The notes: generated from the sequence alone by a model not told the origin. Shown: positions 44,660 through 54,142, counted from the first letter of the stretch. The stretch is 64,000 bases of DNA from Actinomycetes bacterium (GCA_021838445.1 JAKCDU010000020.1:1-64000); one strand, 5' to 3'. Made by a program: numbers and translations.

Positions 44660-45091
44660 TCACGACTCCCCGGGGAGCATGTGCATGAAGTTGCGCTCCT
44701 CGCGCAGGGAGGCGATGCGCCAACCGCCGGGGGTGCGGGCGAACTCGTGGTGGTACCACAGCGAGCACACCATCACCTTGGAATCCTTGCCTTCGCCGAG
44801 CAGCATCGGGTTGTGGCAGGGGGTGGCGGCGCGGGCGCGGTCACCGTCGATCTCGATGTGGGGCAGGCCCAGCATGTGCTGGGTCTTGGCGAACCTGGGC
44901 ATGGCGCCGGCGAGGAACTCGAGGGTCTCCGGCACGCCACCGACCGAGCCGCCGAAGGCCCCGTAGTCGATGCTGGCGTCAGCGGTGAACAACGCTCCCA
45001 ACTCGGGCCACTGCCGCTGGTCCAAGTGGCGGGTGTAGCGGGTGATCAGGTCGGCGATCTCGGCCCGGTCGGATAGCTCCTGCACGTCCAT
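44660..45091 (-). CDS. SnoaL/NTF2-like protein
   Basis: 143 aa. The cone-shaped NTF2 fold is suggested by [21 protein letters not shown] at the N-terminus, [11 protein letters not shown], and the C-terminal strand pair ([25 protein letters not shown]). Members act as small isomerases, dehydratases or cyclase-like proteins on polycyclic substrates. Lies 2 bases after the acyl-CoA synthetase. Confidence 0.75.
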   Translation of the reverse strand: MDVQELSDRAEIADLITRYTRHLDQRQWPELGALFTADASIDYGAFGGSVGGVPETLEFLAGAMPRFAKTQHMLGLPHIEIDGDRARAATPCHNPMLLGEGKDSKVMVCSLWYHHEFARTPGGWRIASLREERNFMHMLPGES

Positions 45092-45093
45092 CT

Positions 45094-46857
45094 CTACTCC
45101 TCCTGGATGCCTGACAGGTTGGCCGCCGGGTCGCGCAGCACGTGCTTCATGACCTTGCCGGTGGCGTTGTGGGGAAGTCTCTCCACTATCTCTAGCTGGG
45201 AGGGAACCTTGAAGGCGGCCAGCGCGGCACCGACCCATTCCTTCATCGTCTCGACGTCGAGGTCGGCGCCGGGGTGCAGCACCAACACCGCCTTGACCTC
45301 CTCGCCGAGGATGCGGTCGGGTATCCCGATCACCGCCACCTCGGCGACCGCCGGATGCTCGATGAGGCGGTTCTCGATCTCGATGGGGTAGATGTTCTCG
45401 CCGCCCCGGATGATCAACTCGCTGCCCCGCCCGTCGAGGTGGAGCAGGCCCCCCTCGATGTGGCCGAACTCCCCCGCGTGGTACCAGCGGTCGGCGTCGA
45501 GGGCCCGGGCCGTGGCCTCGGCGTTGTCCCAGTAGCGCAGCAGGTTGCACGGGCCTCTCAGCCAGATCTCGCCCACCTCTGACTCGGCGACGACGTTCCC
45601 GTCGGGGTCGCGCACCGACAGCGAGTAGCCCGGCACCGGGGCCCCGACGGCGTCGGGGTGCTCGACGGCGGCCCGCCCGTCCTGGTGGGTGCCCGCCCCG
45701 CAGGTCTCGGTCATCCCGTAGCCGGTGCCCATACGGTCCAGGTGGGGCAGCTTCTCGGCCACCCGCCTCCACAGCTCCGGCTGGAAGGTGGCCCCGCCGC
45801 CACCGACGCGCCGCAGCGACGACAGGTCGTAGCGGTCGAAGTCGGGGTGCTCGAGGAGGCGCCACAGCTGCGTGGGTACGAGAGCCCAGTTGGTCGCCTG
45901 AAAGCGTTCGGTCATCTCCAGCTGAACCTGCGGATCCCAGCGCCCCGGGGGTGGATAGGCGATGGTCATGCCCATCACCGAACCGCCGATGAGCGCGGTC
46001 GAGAAGCCGGAGATGTGGAACATCGGGGACACACCTATGGCGCAACCACTCACCCCGGAGGGGGCCGGAGCACTGGCCCCACCCGGCGCAGCCCCCGGTT
46101 GGAGGCTAGAAGCTGGTTCCAGGATGGCACCGACGGCGCCTTGGAGGGCGGCCTGCATCATCATGTGGATGTGGGCCCGGTGGGACAGCACGGCGCCCTT
46201 GGAACGGCCCGTGGTCCCGCTGGTGAAGAGGATCACCATGGGGTCGTCCTCGTCGATGCGGTCGGGTGGCAGATCGACGCCCGCCCCCTCGGCCTCGAGG
46301 TCGGCCAGATCGTCCTCCAAGCACACCACCGGGACCCCTATGTCGTGACCGGCCAGCCGATCCAGGCGCTTGCGGTCCCCGAGGAGCACCTTGGGTTTGG
46401 TCAGCTCGAGTCCGTGCACCATCTCCGGCCCGGTCCACCAGCCGTTCAGCTCGACGATGATGCCCCCCAGGCAGATGCTCGCCCACGACGTCAGGGCGTG
46501 TCCCTCGCAGTTGGCCGCCACCACCGCCACCCGGTCGCCCGGTTCGATTCCGTAGCGGCGGCGCAGCGCGCCGGCCACGGCGCTCACCGGCTCGATCATG
46601 GAGCGGTGGGTGAAGGTCCGCCCGGGGAAGATCAGGAAGGGTCGGTCCCCGAAGCGCTCCCCGGCCGATTCGAGGACCTGGCGCATGTTGCGGGGCCGCT
46701 TGACGAAGACCTGCATGATGGTCCCGAGGACGTCCTCCTCGGTCATCTCGAACGGCGCGCCGGGTCCGGTCAGCGATGCCCGCGCCGCCTCGGGGAGCCG
46801 CTCGTCCTCGGCCCAGGTGAGCAGCGCCGGGCGCCGGGATACGGCCTCGGCGCTCAC
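45094..46857 (-). CDS. Acyl-CoA synthetase (AMP-forming)
   Basis: 587 aa ANL enzyme. AMP-binding P-loop FTSGTTGRSKGAVLSHR near residue 195, GYGMTETCG near 355, YHAGEFGHIEGG, RGGENIYPIEIE and the C-terminal lysine in NATGKVMKH. A Pro/Ala/Gly-rich insert of about 30 residues (ASSLQPGAAPGGASAPAPSG) follows the P-loop domain and is unusual. Probably activates a steroid side-chain acid; it is not obviously FadD17 or FadD19. GTG start overlaps the amidohydrolase stop. Confidence 0.87.
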   Translation of the reverse strand: MSAEAVSRRPALLTWAEDERLPEAARASLTGPGAPFEMTEEDVLGTIMQVFVKRPRNMRQVLESAGERFGDRPFLIFPGRTFTHRSMIEPVSAVAGALRRRYGIEPGDRVAVVAANCEGHALTSWASICLGGIIVELNGWWTGPEMVHGLELTKPKVLLGDRKRLDRLAGHDIGVPVVCLEDDLADLEAEGAGVDLPPDRIDEDDPMVILFTSGTTGRSKGAVLSHRAHIHMMMQAALQGAVGAILEPASSLQPGAAPGGASAPAPSGVSGCAIGVSPMFHISGFSTALIGGSVMGMTIAYPPPGRWDPQVQLEMTERFQATNWALVPTQLWRLLEHPDFDRYDLSSLRRVGGGGATFQPELWRRVAEKLPHLDRMGTGYGMTETCGAGTHQDGRAAVEHPDAVGAPVPGYSLSVRDPDGNVVAESEVGEIWLRGPCNLLRYWDNAEATARALDADRWYHAGEFGHIEGGLLHLDGRGSELIIRGGENIYPIEIENRLIEHPAVAEVAVIGIPDRILGEEVKAVLVLHPGADLDVETMKEWVGAALAAFKVPSQLEIVERLPHNATGKVMKHVLRDPAANLSGIQEE

Positions 46858-47768
46858 TCGCTCTTGGCCGCTCCGGCCGGCTCGGCCGCAGGGGCGAGCA
46901 GGGGCAGTCCGAGGATGCGGGCGGCATTGTCGTGGAGGAACTTGGGCCACACGTGGTCCCGGAAGGCCACGTTGGGCATGTCGCCCATGATGCGCTCCAG
47001 GGTCAGCCCCATCGGGTAGTAGCCGGCGTAGAGGATCTTGTCCGCACCGCGGGTGTTGGCGTAGTCGATGATGGCCTTCGGGTAGTGCTTGGGGGCGAAC
47101 GCCGACGTGCAGTAGTGCAGGCCCGGCCACTTCAGCATCAGCTTCACGGCGAGCGCCTCCCAGGGCTCGCACCCGTGCATGGTGACGAAGGTGAGGTCCG
47201 GGAAGTCGTACATGACCTCGTCGATCAGCTCGACGTGCTGGCACATGCCCCGCAGGCGAGGCCCGGGGATACCGGCGTTCACCCAGGCCGACAGGCCCAG
47301 CTCCACGCACTTGGCGTAGATCGGGTACATCTTCTTGTCATTGATCGGAACCTGCGGGAAGGTCCCCGCAGGGAACACCGAGACGGCGCGCACGCCGAGC
47401 TCCTCGTGGTCGCGGACGATCTTCTGGATGGCCTTCATGCCCTCGTTGGGATCGACCGACGTACGGCCGATGAACCGGTCGGGGTGCTCCCGCAGGGCCC
47501 GGTCGCTGACGCCGTCCCGGCTGGTGCCGATCATCCCGACCGCGATGTTGTAGCGGTCCATCTGCTCGAGGGTGCTGGCCACCGGGTCGCTGACACCGTC
47601 GTGGCCCTTCGGGACGTCCTTGAACATGTACTCGACGGGGAACTGCATCCCCTCCTTGGAGTCGTCGTCTTTCACCTGGCGGCGGATGAAGCCGTAGGTG
47701 GCTTCGAAGTCGGCGACGGGAAAGCCGATCATGGTGTCGATGATCGGAACGTCCTTGGGCATGGCCAT
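46854..47768 (-). CDS. Amidohydrolase-fold protein lacking usual metal ligands
   Basis: 304 aa, related to the ACMSD-like amidohydrolase 2 family by overall pattern (GRTSVDPNEGMKAIQK, FVTMHGCEPWEALAVKLMLKWPGLHYCTSAF). The N-terminal metal motif DxHxH reads IDTMIGF, and the late Asp of the usual GSDxP reads AGYYP, so most metal ligands are missing. It may be a metal-independent lyase or a non-catalytic protein. It is the first gene of the leftward transcript and divergent from a TetR regulator. Confidence 0.7.
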   Translation of the reverse strand: MAMPKDVPIIDTMIGFPVADFEATYGFIRRQVKDDDSKEGMQFPVEYMFKDVPKGHDGVSDPVASTLEQMDRYNIAVGMIGTSRDGVSDRALREHPDRFIGRTSVDPNEGMKAIQKIVRDHEELGVRAVSVFPAGTFPQVPINDKKMYPIYAKCVELGLSAWVNAGIPGPRLRGMCQHVELIDEVMYDFPDLTFVTMHGCEPWEALAVKLMLKWPGLHYCTSAFAPKHYPKAIIDYANTRGADKILYAGYYPMGLTLERIMGDMPNVAFRDHVWPKFLHDNAARILGLPLLAPAAEPAGAAKSE

Positions 47769-47835
47769 CAGCTTTCACTCCCCTGGGCGGGCCGCCGGCG
47801 GGACCCTCTCGCTAAGCTAGAATCAGCTTTCATTA

Positions 47836-47848
47836 CCTACAACGTAGG
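47836..47848. promoter_or_regulatory. Palindrome in the amidohydrolase-TetR intergenic region
   Basis: CCTAC-AAC-GTAGG has perfect 5-bp arms and lies between the divergent starts. It is a candidate operator for the adjacent TetR regulator. It does not match the KstR motif. Confidence 0.4.
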
Positions 47849-47931
47849 AGATGCAGTCGAGCCGCGCTCAAACCGGGGTCCCACCCACCGGAAATGTGGC
47901 CGGCGTGGACCGCCCGGGAGGGAACGACTCA

Positions 47932-48570
47932 GTGCCCAAGCGATCGACTCCGAAGGTGAGCGCCCCGCCGCTGCCCGAGACGCTGAGCGCGGCGCAGCTG
48001 GCCCGCCGGGAGCGCATCATCGAGGCCGGGCTGTCGCTGCTCAGGAGCCACGACCACACCCAGATACAGATGAAGGATGTGGCCGGCGAGGCCGGGGTGG
48101 CTCTCGGAACGGTGTACCGCTATTTCCAGTCCAAGGACCACCTCTTCGCCGAGGTGCTGGCCCACTGGGCCTCCCAGCTGGTCACCAACGTGGAGAGGCG
48201 CCCGCTGCGGGGGTCGACCAACGCGGAGCGCCTCACCGATGTCCTCCACCGCTCCATGCGGGCCTTCCAGAGCTGGCCGCAGCTGGCCCGGGTGGTGTTG
48301 TCGCTGGAGACGTCCGAGGATCCCTTCACCCGGGAGATCTTCGCCCGCAACATGGCCCGCAACACCAAGGTCTACGTCGAGTCCCTTCAGGGTCTCCCCG
48401 ACGAGGTGGCCAAAGACGTGGTCTCGGTGGCAACATCGGTGTTCGACCTGCAGCTGCGCCAGTGGGTCATGGGGTCGCAATCGATCGCTGACGTCTACGA
48501 CCGCATAGCCAGAGCGGTGTGGGTGGTGCTGGAATTCTCCGAGCGCCTCCCGGCCACGTCGGTCGCCTGA
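47932..48570 (+). CDS. TetR-family regulator, KstR-like
   Basis: About 212 aa from GTG 47932. ATG 47851 is in frame, but its only purine-rich ribosome site touches the codon, so the shorter form is preferred. HTH at about residues 25-70 (RIIEAGLSLLRSHDHTQIQMKD is the region, then EAGVALGTVYRYFQSKDHL). The helical ligand domain is divergent. KstR and KstR2, the mycobacterial steroid regulators, are TetR proteins with a similar HTH, and this is the only TetR gene inside the steroid region. Confidence 0.75.
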   Translation: MPKRSTPKVSAPPLPETLSAAQLARRERIIEAGLSLLRSHDHTQIQMKDVAGEAGVALGTVYRYFQSKDHLFAEVLAHWASQLVTNVERRPLRGSTNAERLTDVLHRSMRAFQSWPQLARVVLSLETSEDPFTREIFARNMARNTKVYVESLQGLPDEVAKDVVSVATSVFDLQLRQWVMGSQSIADVYDRIARAVWVVLEFSERLPATSVA

Positions 48571-48630
48571 GCGCGACCGGCCCATGGAAGTCTCAGAGCA
48601 GATACGACGACGAAGGGAGCCGCGAGGCAA

Positions 48631-49392
48631 GTGCCGGTTACATCGCAGTTAGGGGATGGTGGCATCGCCGAGGTGGTGATGGACTGCCCGCCGGTCAACG
48701 CTCTCCGGGTGGCCGACTGGTTCGCGGTGGCCGACCAGGTCAGCGCGCTCGGCCGAGATCCCGAGGTCCGCGTGGTGATCCTGAGGGCCGAGGGCCGCGG
48801 CTTCAACGCCGGTGTCGACATCAAGGAGATGCAGGAAACCGAGGGCTTCGACGCCCTGATCGGCGCCAATCGGGGCTGTTACGCGGCGTTCGCCGCGGTG
48901 TACGACTGTCTGGTACCGGTCGTGGCCGCGGTCCACGGATTCTGCGTGGGTGGCGGGGTCGGGCTCGCCGGGAACGCCGACATCGTCGTGGCCTCCGACG
49001 ACGCTTACTTCGGTCTGCCGGAGGTGGACCGGGGGGCCCTCGGCGCCGCCACCCACCTCTCCCGCCTCGTGCCCCAGCACCGGATGCGGGCCATGGTCTA
49101 CACCTCGGCCACCGTTACCGCGGCCGAGTTGCACGCCTACGGTTCGGTGCTGTCGGTGGTCCCGAGGGACGGCCTCGTGGAGGAGGCCCGGCGGGTGGCC
49201 GGGTCCATCGCCTCCAAGTCGCCGACGGTGATCAGGGCGGCCAAGGAGTCGCTCAACGGCATCGACCCGTGGGACGTGAAGAAGTCCTACCGCTTCGAGC
49301 AGGGCTTCACCTTCGAGCTCAACCTCTCGGGTGTAGCCGACGAGCACCGCGACGCCTTCGTCGCCAAGCGTGACACGGACACCTCCCGATGA
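48631..49392 (+). CDS. echA20: Crotonase EchA20, steroid ring-D hydrolase
   Basis: 253 aa. Crotonase motifs GFNAGVDIKEMQ near residue 55 and VHGFCVGGGVGLAGNADIVVA near 105. With ipdA directly after it, the order matches echA20-ipdA-ipdB-ipdC of Mycobacterium, where EchA20 opens ring D of the HIP-derived CoA thioester. GTG start. Overlaps ipdA by 4 bases. Confidence 0.85.
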   Translation: MPVTSQLGDGGIAEVVMDCPPVNALRVADWFAVADQVSALGRDPEVRVVILRAEGRGFNAGVDIKEMQETEGFDALIGANRGCYAAFAAVYDCLVPVVAAVHGFCVGGGVGLAGNADIVVASDDAYFGLPEVDRGALGAATHLSRLVPQHRMRAMVYTSATVTAAELHAYGSVLSVVPRDGLVEEARRVAGSIASKSPTVIRAAKESLNGIDPWDVKKSYRFEQGFTFELNLSGVADEHRDAFVAKRDTDTSR

Positions 49393-50213
49393 GCTCCAAG
49401 CTCATGTCGCCCGAAGCGGTGGTGGCCACCCTCGAGGAAGGCATGACCATCGGTATCGGGGGTTGGGGAAGCAGGCGCAAGCCGATGTCCATCGTGCGGG
49501 CCATCGCCCGCTCGTCGCTGCGGGACCTCACCGTCGTGAGCTTCGCCGGCCCCGACCTCGGACTGCTGTGCGCCGCCGGCAAGGTGCGCCGGGCCGTGTA
49601 CCCCTTCGCCTCGCTCGACTCCATCGCCTTGGAGCCGCACTTCCGCGCCGCCCGCCAGTCCGGGGCGGTGGAGGACGTGCCCTTCGACGAGGGCATGTTC
49701 CTCCTGGGTCTGCAGGCGGCCGCCTGGCGGGTCCCTTTCCTACCCACCCGGGTGGGACTGGGCAGCGACCTGATGAAGCTCAATCCGCTGCTGTCGACGG
49801 TCAGATCGCCTTTCACCGACGGCACAGAGCTCGTGGCGGTACCGGCCTTCGAGCTCGACGCCGCCATCTGCCACCTGAACCGGGCCGACGAGAGGGGCAA
49901 CGCCAGTTTCCTCGGGCCGGACCTGTACTTCGACGACCTCTTCCTGCGGGCCGCTCCGACCCGCCGGTTCATCTCGGCCGAGCGGATCGTCCCCACCGCC
50001 GCCCTCGCCGAGGAGGCCGGCACGGAGCTGCGGCTGCGGATCGCCCGGATCATGGTCGACGGCGTGGTCGAAAGCCCCGGCGGGGCGTGGTTCACCTCGT
50101 GCGTCCCCGACTACGAGCGCGACGAGGAGCTGCAGAAGCAGTACGCCGCCGCGGCCCGGTCCCCCGAGGACTGGGCCGAGTTCTACCGCAAGCACGTGGA
50201 GGTGCCGTCGTGA
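49389..50213 (+). CDS. ipdA: CoA-transferase-like ring hydrolase, alpha subunit IpdA
   Basis: 274 aa. Class I CoA transferase fold, with TIGIGGWGSRRKPMSIVRAI near residue 20 and SFAGPDLGLLCAAGKVRR, both close to mycobacterial IpdA. Together with IpdB it hydrolyses ring C of COCHEA-CoA instead of transferring CoA. ATG start in an ATGA overlap with echA20; GTGA overlap with ipdB. Confidence 0.9.
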   Translation: MSSKLMSPEAVVATLEEGMTIGIGGWGSRRKPMSIVRAIARSSLRDLTVVSFAGPDLGLLCAAGKVRRAVYPFASLDSIALEPHFRAARQSGAVEDVPFDEGMFLLGLQAAAWRVPFLPTRVGLGSDLMKLNPLLSTVRSPFTDGTELVAVPAFELDAAICHLNRADERGNASFLGPDLYFDDLFLRAAPTRRFISAERIVPTAALAEEAGTELRLRIARIMVDGVVESPGGAWFTSCVPDYERDEELQKQYAAAARSPEDWAEFYRKHVEVPS

Positions 50214-50977
50214 GCGCGACCCGAGCCGATGTGTGCGTGGTGGCCCTCGCCGAGTGTTTCCGCGGCGATGGCGAGATCGTCGCCAACCCCATCGGGACCA
50301 TCCCCATGATCGCCGGTCGCCTGGCCCGGGCCACTTTCGCGCCCCTGCTCATGGCCACCGACGGCGAAGCGGCCCTGATCGCCAACGACGGCGCCTTTGC
50401 CTGGCCCGAGGGTCGGGTCGTGGAGTACTACAACCCGTACCGGTCCATGTTCGACGTGGTGTGGTCGGGACGTCGTCACGTCGTCATGGGCGCCACCCAG
50501 ATCGACCCCTACGGCAACCAGAACTTCGCGGCCATCGGTGCCGACTACGCCCGGCCCAAGACCCAGCTGATCGGCTTCCGGGGCGCCCCGGGCAACACCG
50601 TGAACCACGCCACCAGCTACTGGGTGGCCAACCACTCACCCCGGGTGTTCGTGGAGAAGGTGGACGTGGTGACCGGAGTGGGCTGGGACCGGGCCGCGGC
50701 GGCGGGTGCCGGCGCGCTCGAGTTCCTGGACCTGCGCCGGGTGGTGACCAACCTGGCGGTCCTCGACTTCGGGGGACCGGACCACCGCCTGCGGCTGGTC
50801 AGCGTCCACCCGGGCGTGACCGTCGACGACGTGGTGGCAGCCACCGGCTTCGAGCTGGCCCGGGCCGGGATGATCGACCAGACGAGGCTTCCGAGCGACG
50901 AGGAGCTCCGCCTCATCCGCGAAGTGATAGACCCCGGCGACCAGCGTCACGTGGAACTACCCGAGGAGGGTGCATGA
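50210..50977 (+). CDS. ipdB: CoA-transferase-like ring hydrolase, beta subunit IpdB
   Basis: 255 aa. Matches IpdB in RRHVVMGATQIDPYGNQN, GAPGNTVNHATSYWV and DFGGPDHRLRLVSVHPGVT. Forms the IpdAB heteromer that opens the last steroid ring. GTG start coupled to ipdA, ATGA overlap with the DUF35 gene. Confidence 0.9.
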   Translation: MSATRADVCVVALAECFRGDGEIVANPIGTIPMIAGRLARATFAPLLMATDGEAALIANDGAFAWPEGRVVEYYNPYRSMFDVVWSGRRHVVMGATQIDPYGNQNFAAIGADYARPKTQLIGFRGAPGNTVNHATSYWVANHSPRVFVEKVDVVTGVGWDRAAAAGAGALEFLDLRRVVTNLAVLDFGGPDHRLRLVSVHPGVTVDDVVAATGFELARAGMIDQTRLPSDEELRLIREVIDPGDQRHVELPEEGA

Positions 50978-51396
50978 CCGAGGCGGCTCCCGTCATCGAT
51001 GGGTGGTTCACCACCGACTCCCAACCGGCGCTGATCGGGCGGCGCTGCCCGGAGTGCGGCACCTACCAGTTCCCCCCCACCGGGGAATGGTGTCCCAACC
51101 CGGCCTGCCTCTCGGCCGTGATGGTCGACACCCCGCTGTCACGGCGGGGGCGGGTGTGGAGCTACACCGACGCCCAGTACAAGCCGCCCCCGCCCTTCGT
51201 AGCGGCCACCGAGCCCTTCGAGCCGTTCGCCATCGCCGCCGTGGAGTTGCGACCGGAGAACATCGTCATCCTCGGCCAGGTCGCGTCCGGCTACGGGGTC
51301 GCCGATCTGCACGTCGGCGCCGAGGTGGAGTTGGTGATCGAGCCGATCGACGGGTCACGGGCCCTGGTCTGGAAATGGAGGCCTTGCGGTGACTGA
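50974..51396 (+). CDS. DUF35 OB-fold protein, partner of the thiolase-like Ltp
   Basis: 140 aa. Zinc ribbon RRCPECGTY and WCPNPAC in the first 45 residues, then the OB fold (RGRVWSYTDAQYKPPPPF). Resembles Rv3521 of the M. tuberculosis steroid region. DUF35 proteins form complexes with thiolase-like Ltp proteins; ChsH2-Ltp2 is the best known and acts as a retro-aldolase on the side chain. Overlaps the Ltp gene by 8 bases. Confidence 0.87.
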   Translation: MTEAAPVIDGWFTTDSQPALIGRRCPECGTYQFPPTGEWCPNPACLSAVMVDTPLSRRGRVWSYTDAQYKPPPPFVAATEPFEPFAIAAVELRPENIVILGQVASGYGVADLHVGAEVELVIEPIDGSRALVWKWRPCGD

Positions 51397-52576
51397 ACCG
51401 GTGGCAGTGATCGGGGTGGGCATGCACCCGTGGGGCAAGTGGGGACGCAACTTCGTCGGGTACGGCCTGACCGCCGCCCGGGCCGCCCTCGACGACGCCG
51501 GCGTGGCGTGGTCCGACATCGATTTCGTGGTCGGCGGCGAGACGGTGCGCAACGGGTACGGCGGCTACGTTGCCGGCTCCACCATGGCCCGGGCTCTCGG
51601 TTGGAACGGCGCCCGGGTGGCGACCTGCTACGCCGCCTGCGCGTCGGGCTCGGCGGCCATAGAAGCAGCGCGGACCAGGATCCTCGCCGGCCTGTGCGAC
51701 CTGGCGCTGGTGGTCGGGGCCGACACCACCCCCAAGGGCTTCCTCGCCCCCAACGCCGGGGAGCGATGGGACGATCCCGACTGGCTACGGTTCCGCCTGA
51801 TCGGTGCCACCAACCCGGCCTTTTTCGGTATGTACGCCCGGCGGCGCATGGACCTCTACGGGGCCGACCCCGCGGACTTCGCCATGGTGAAGGTGAAGAA
51901 CGCCCGCCACGGCCTGCACAACCCGAACGCCCGATACCGCGGCGAGGTAACCGCCGAGGAGGTCGCGGCATCTCCCGTGGTCTGCGATCCGCTCCGCCTG
52001 CTCGACATCTGCGCCACTTCCGACGGGGCGGCGGCAGTGGTTCTGTCGTCGATTGACACCGCCCGCCGTCTCGGCCGGGGTGACGTGCGCATCAGGGCCG
52101 TCTCGACGGTGACCCCGCGCTTTCCCAACACGGCCCTCGACCTGCCCGACATCGCCACCGACTCGGCGGCCTCGGTGGCCGCTCCCGATCAGGGATTCCG
52201 TCCCTCGATCGCGTCGGCCGCCTACGAGGAGGCCGGGGTCGGCCCCGACGATCTCTCCCTGGCCGAGGTCTACGACCTGTCGACGGCGTTGGAGCTCGAC
52301 TGGTACGAGGACATCGGGCTGTGCGCGCCGGGCGAGGCCGAGAAGCTGCTCCACGCCGGGGATACGACCCTCGGGGGTCGCATCCCGGTGAACCCCTCGG
52401 GAGGGTTGGCCTGCTTCGGGGAAGCCGTACCGGCCCAGGCCATCGCCCAGGTGTGCGAGGTCACCTGGCAGTTGCGCGGCCAGGCCGGGGCCCGCCAGGT
52501 GGAGGGCGCCCAGGTGGGGCTCACCATCAACCAGGGCCTGTTCGGCCACGGCTCGTGCGTGATCCTGTCGCGATGA
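51389..52576 (+). CDS. Thiolase-like lipid-transfer protein (Ltp)
   Basis: 395 aa thiolase fold. The active-site Cys is in TCYAACASGSAAIEAA near residue 80; the late blocks NPSGGLACFGEAVPAQ and GLTINQGLFGHGSC follow the family. With the DUF35 partner it probably cleaves a steroid side-chain CoA ester by retro-aldol or thiolytic chemistry. GTG start. Confidence 0.87.
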   Translation: MTEPVAVIGVGMHPWGKWGRNFVGYGLTAARAALDDAGVAWSDIDFVVGGETVRNGYGGYVAGSTMARALGWNGARVATCYAACASGSAAIEAARTRILAGLCDLALVVGADTTPKGFLAPNAGERWDDPDWLRFRLIGATNPAFFGMYARRRMDLYGADPADFAMVKVKNARHGLHNPNARYRGEVTAEEVAASPVVCDPLRLLDICATSDGAAAVVLSSIDTARRLGRGDVRIRAVSTVTPRFPNTALDLPDIATDSAASVAAPDQGFRPSIASAAYEEAGVGPDDLSLAEVYDLSTALELDWYEDIGLCAPGEAEKLLHAGDTTLGGRIPVNPSGGLACFGEAVPAQAIAQVCEVTWQLRGQAGARQVEGAQVGLTINQGLFGHGSCVILSR

Positions 52577-53649
52577 GCGCGCTGCACACCCCCGCCTGCG
52601 ACCTGCTGGGGGTCCGCTACCCGATCGTCCAGACCGGCATGGGCTGGGTCGCCGGGGCCCGGCTGGCGGCCGCCACCTCGTCGGCCGGTGGGTTGGGGGT
52701 AGTCGCCTCAGCCACCATGACCTACGACGAGCTGAAGCGGGCCATCGCCGAGGTGAAGGACCGCACCGGTAATCCCTTCGGCGTCAACCTGCGCTCCGAC
52801 CACGCCGAGATCGACCGGTTCGTGGCGTTGATGGTGACCGAGAAGGTGCGAGTCGCCAGTTTCGCCCAGGCCCCCAACGCCGCCCTCATCGCCCGTCTCA
52901 AGGACGCCGGCGTGGTCTGCATGCCGACCATCGCCGCGCCCCGCCACGCCGAGAAGGTCGTGGCCATGGGCGTCGACGCGGTGATCGCCCAGGGACAGGA
53001 AGGCGGCGGCCACACCGGCCAGATACCCACCAGCCTCCTCCTGCCGCGCGTTACCGCCATGGTGGACGTGCCGGTGATGGGCGCCGGAGGATTCCACGAC
53101 GGGCGCGGCCTGGTGGCGGCGTTGGCATGGGGCGCGTCGGGTGTAGCCATGGGCACCCGCTTCCTCCTCACCAAGGAGAGCACCGTGCCCGACCAGGTCA
53201 AGGCCCGGTACCTGGCCGCCGCTCTGACCGACACCGTCGTGACCCGGGCCATCGACGGGGCGCCTCAGCGGGTCATCCGCACCTCGCTGGTCGACCGTCT
53301 GTCGTCGGGGCCGTCGGCGTTGGTGATGGCCCGGGCCGCGGGTAACGCCCTGCGCCTGCGGCGTCTCACCGAGACGTCCCTCGGCGGCCTGGTCCGCGAG
53401 GGCCTGGCCATGAAGCGCAACGGGGAGCTCACCTGGGCGCAGGTGGCCATGGCCGCCAACGCCCCCATGCTCACCCGGGCCACGATGGTGGAGGGCCGGC
53501 TCGAGGCCGGGATCCTCCCCACCGGCCAGGTCACCGGTCTGATCGACGAGCTGCCGACCGTCGCCGAGCTGATCGAGTCGATCGTCGAGCAGGCCCGGGC
53601 CACTCTCGCCCGGCTGGCGGCGGTCACCGACGCCGCCGGTGTCGAGTGA
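52573..53649 (+). CDS. ipdC: IpdC-like flavin oxidoreductase
   Basis: 358 aa, nitronate monooxygenase (NPD) fold: PIVQTGMGWVAGARLAAATS at the N-terminus, QGQEGGGHTG near residue 140 and MGAGGFHDGRGLVAALAWGASGVAMGTRF for FMN binding. In Mycobacterium the NPD-family gene after ipdB encodes IpdC, which oxidises a ring-C/D intermediate. ATG start in an ATGA overlap with ltp. Confidence 0.87.
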   Translation: MSALHTPACDLLGVRYPIVQTGMGWVAGARLAAATSSAGGLGVVASATMTYDELKRAIAEVKDRTGNPFGVNLRSDHAEIDRFVALMVTEKVRVASFAQAPNAALIARLKDAGVVCMPTIAAPRHAEKVVAMGVDAVIAQGQEGGGHTGQIPTSLLLPRVTAMVDVPVMGAGGFHDGRGLVAALAWGASGVAMGTRFLLTKESTVPDQVKARYLAAALTDTVVTRAIDGAPQRVIRTSLVDRLSSGPSALVMARAAGNALRLRRLTETSLGGLVREGLAMKRNGELTWAQVAMAANAPMLTRATMVEGRLEAGILPTGQVTGLIDELPTVAELIESIVEQARATLARLAAVTDAAGVE

Positions 53650-54106
53650 GGACCACCCCGAGGGCCCGGCGGTGACCGGGGACCCCATCGAGGCGCGTCT
53701 GCGTCGACTGGAGGATCTGGAGGAGATCCGCCAGCTGTTCATCGACTACGGACAGCTGCTCGACCAGGGCGATTTCGCCGCCTACTCGGAGCTGTTCGCC
53801 GACGACGGGGAGCTGATGCTGGGACCGCTCGGGCGGGCCCGGGGGCGCGCCGAGATCCAAGCCATGATGAGACGGGTGGGCGGCTCGGGCGGCTCGCTGC
53901 ACCTGATAACCAGCCCGGTGATCGACCTCGACGGCGACCGGGCCCGGGCCCGGGTCATGTGGACGGTGATCAATCCCGCCGGCGACGCCAACCCCGTAGT
54001 CGGCATGGTCGGTCACCACGAGGACGACCTCGTGCGGGAGCGGGGCCGTTGGCGCTTCGCCCGACGTCGGGGGTTCGTGGAGATACCCACCACCGTTCGC
54101 CGCTGA
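53639..54106 (+). CDS. SnoaL/NTF2-like protein
   Basis: 155 aa. NTF2-type pattern: EDLEEIRQLFIDYGQLLDQGDF, ELFADDGELMLG, and strands ARARVMWTVINPA and GRWRFARRRGF. GTG start overlaps the ipdC stop by 11 bases. Last gene of the rightward transcript. Role unknown, presumably steroid-linked by context; a second NTF2-like gene lies at 44.7 kb. Confidence 0.75.
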   Translation: MSSEDHPEGPAVTGDPIEARLRRLEDLEEIRQLFIDYGQLLDQGDFAAYSELFADDGELMLGPLGRARGRAEIQAMMRRVGGSGGSLHLITSPVIDLDGDRARARVMWTVINPAGDANPVVGMVGHHEDDLVRERGRWRFARRRGFVEIPTTVRR

Positions 54107-54142
54107 CCTCGCCCGGGAGCCGGGGTCGGGCCCCGAAGCGGT

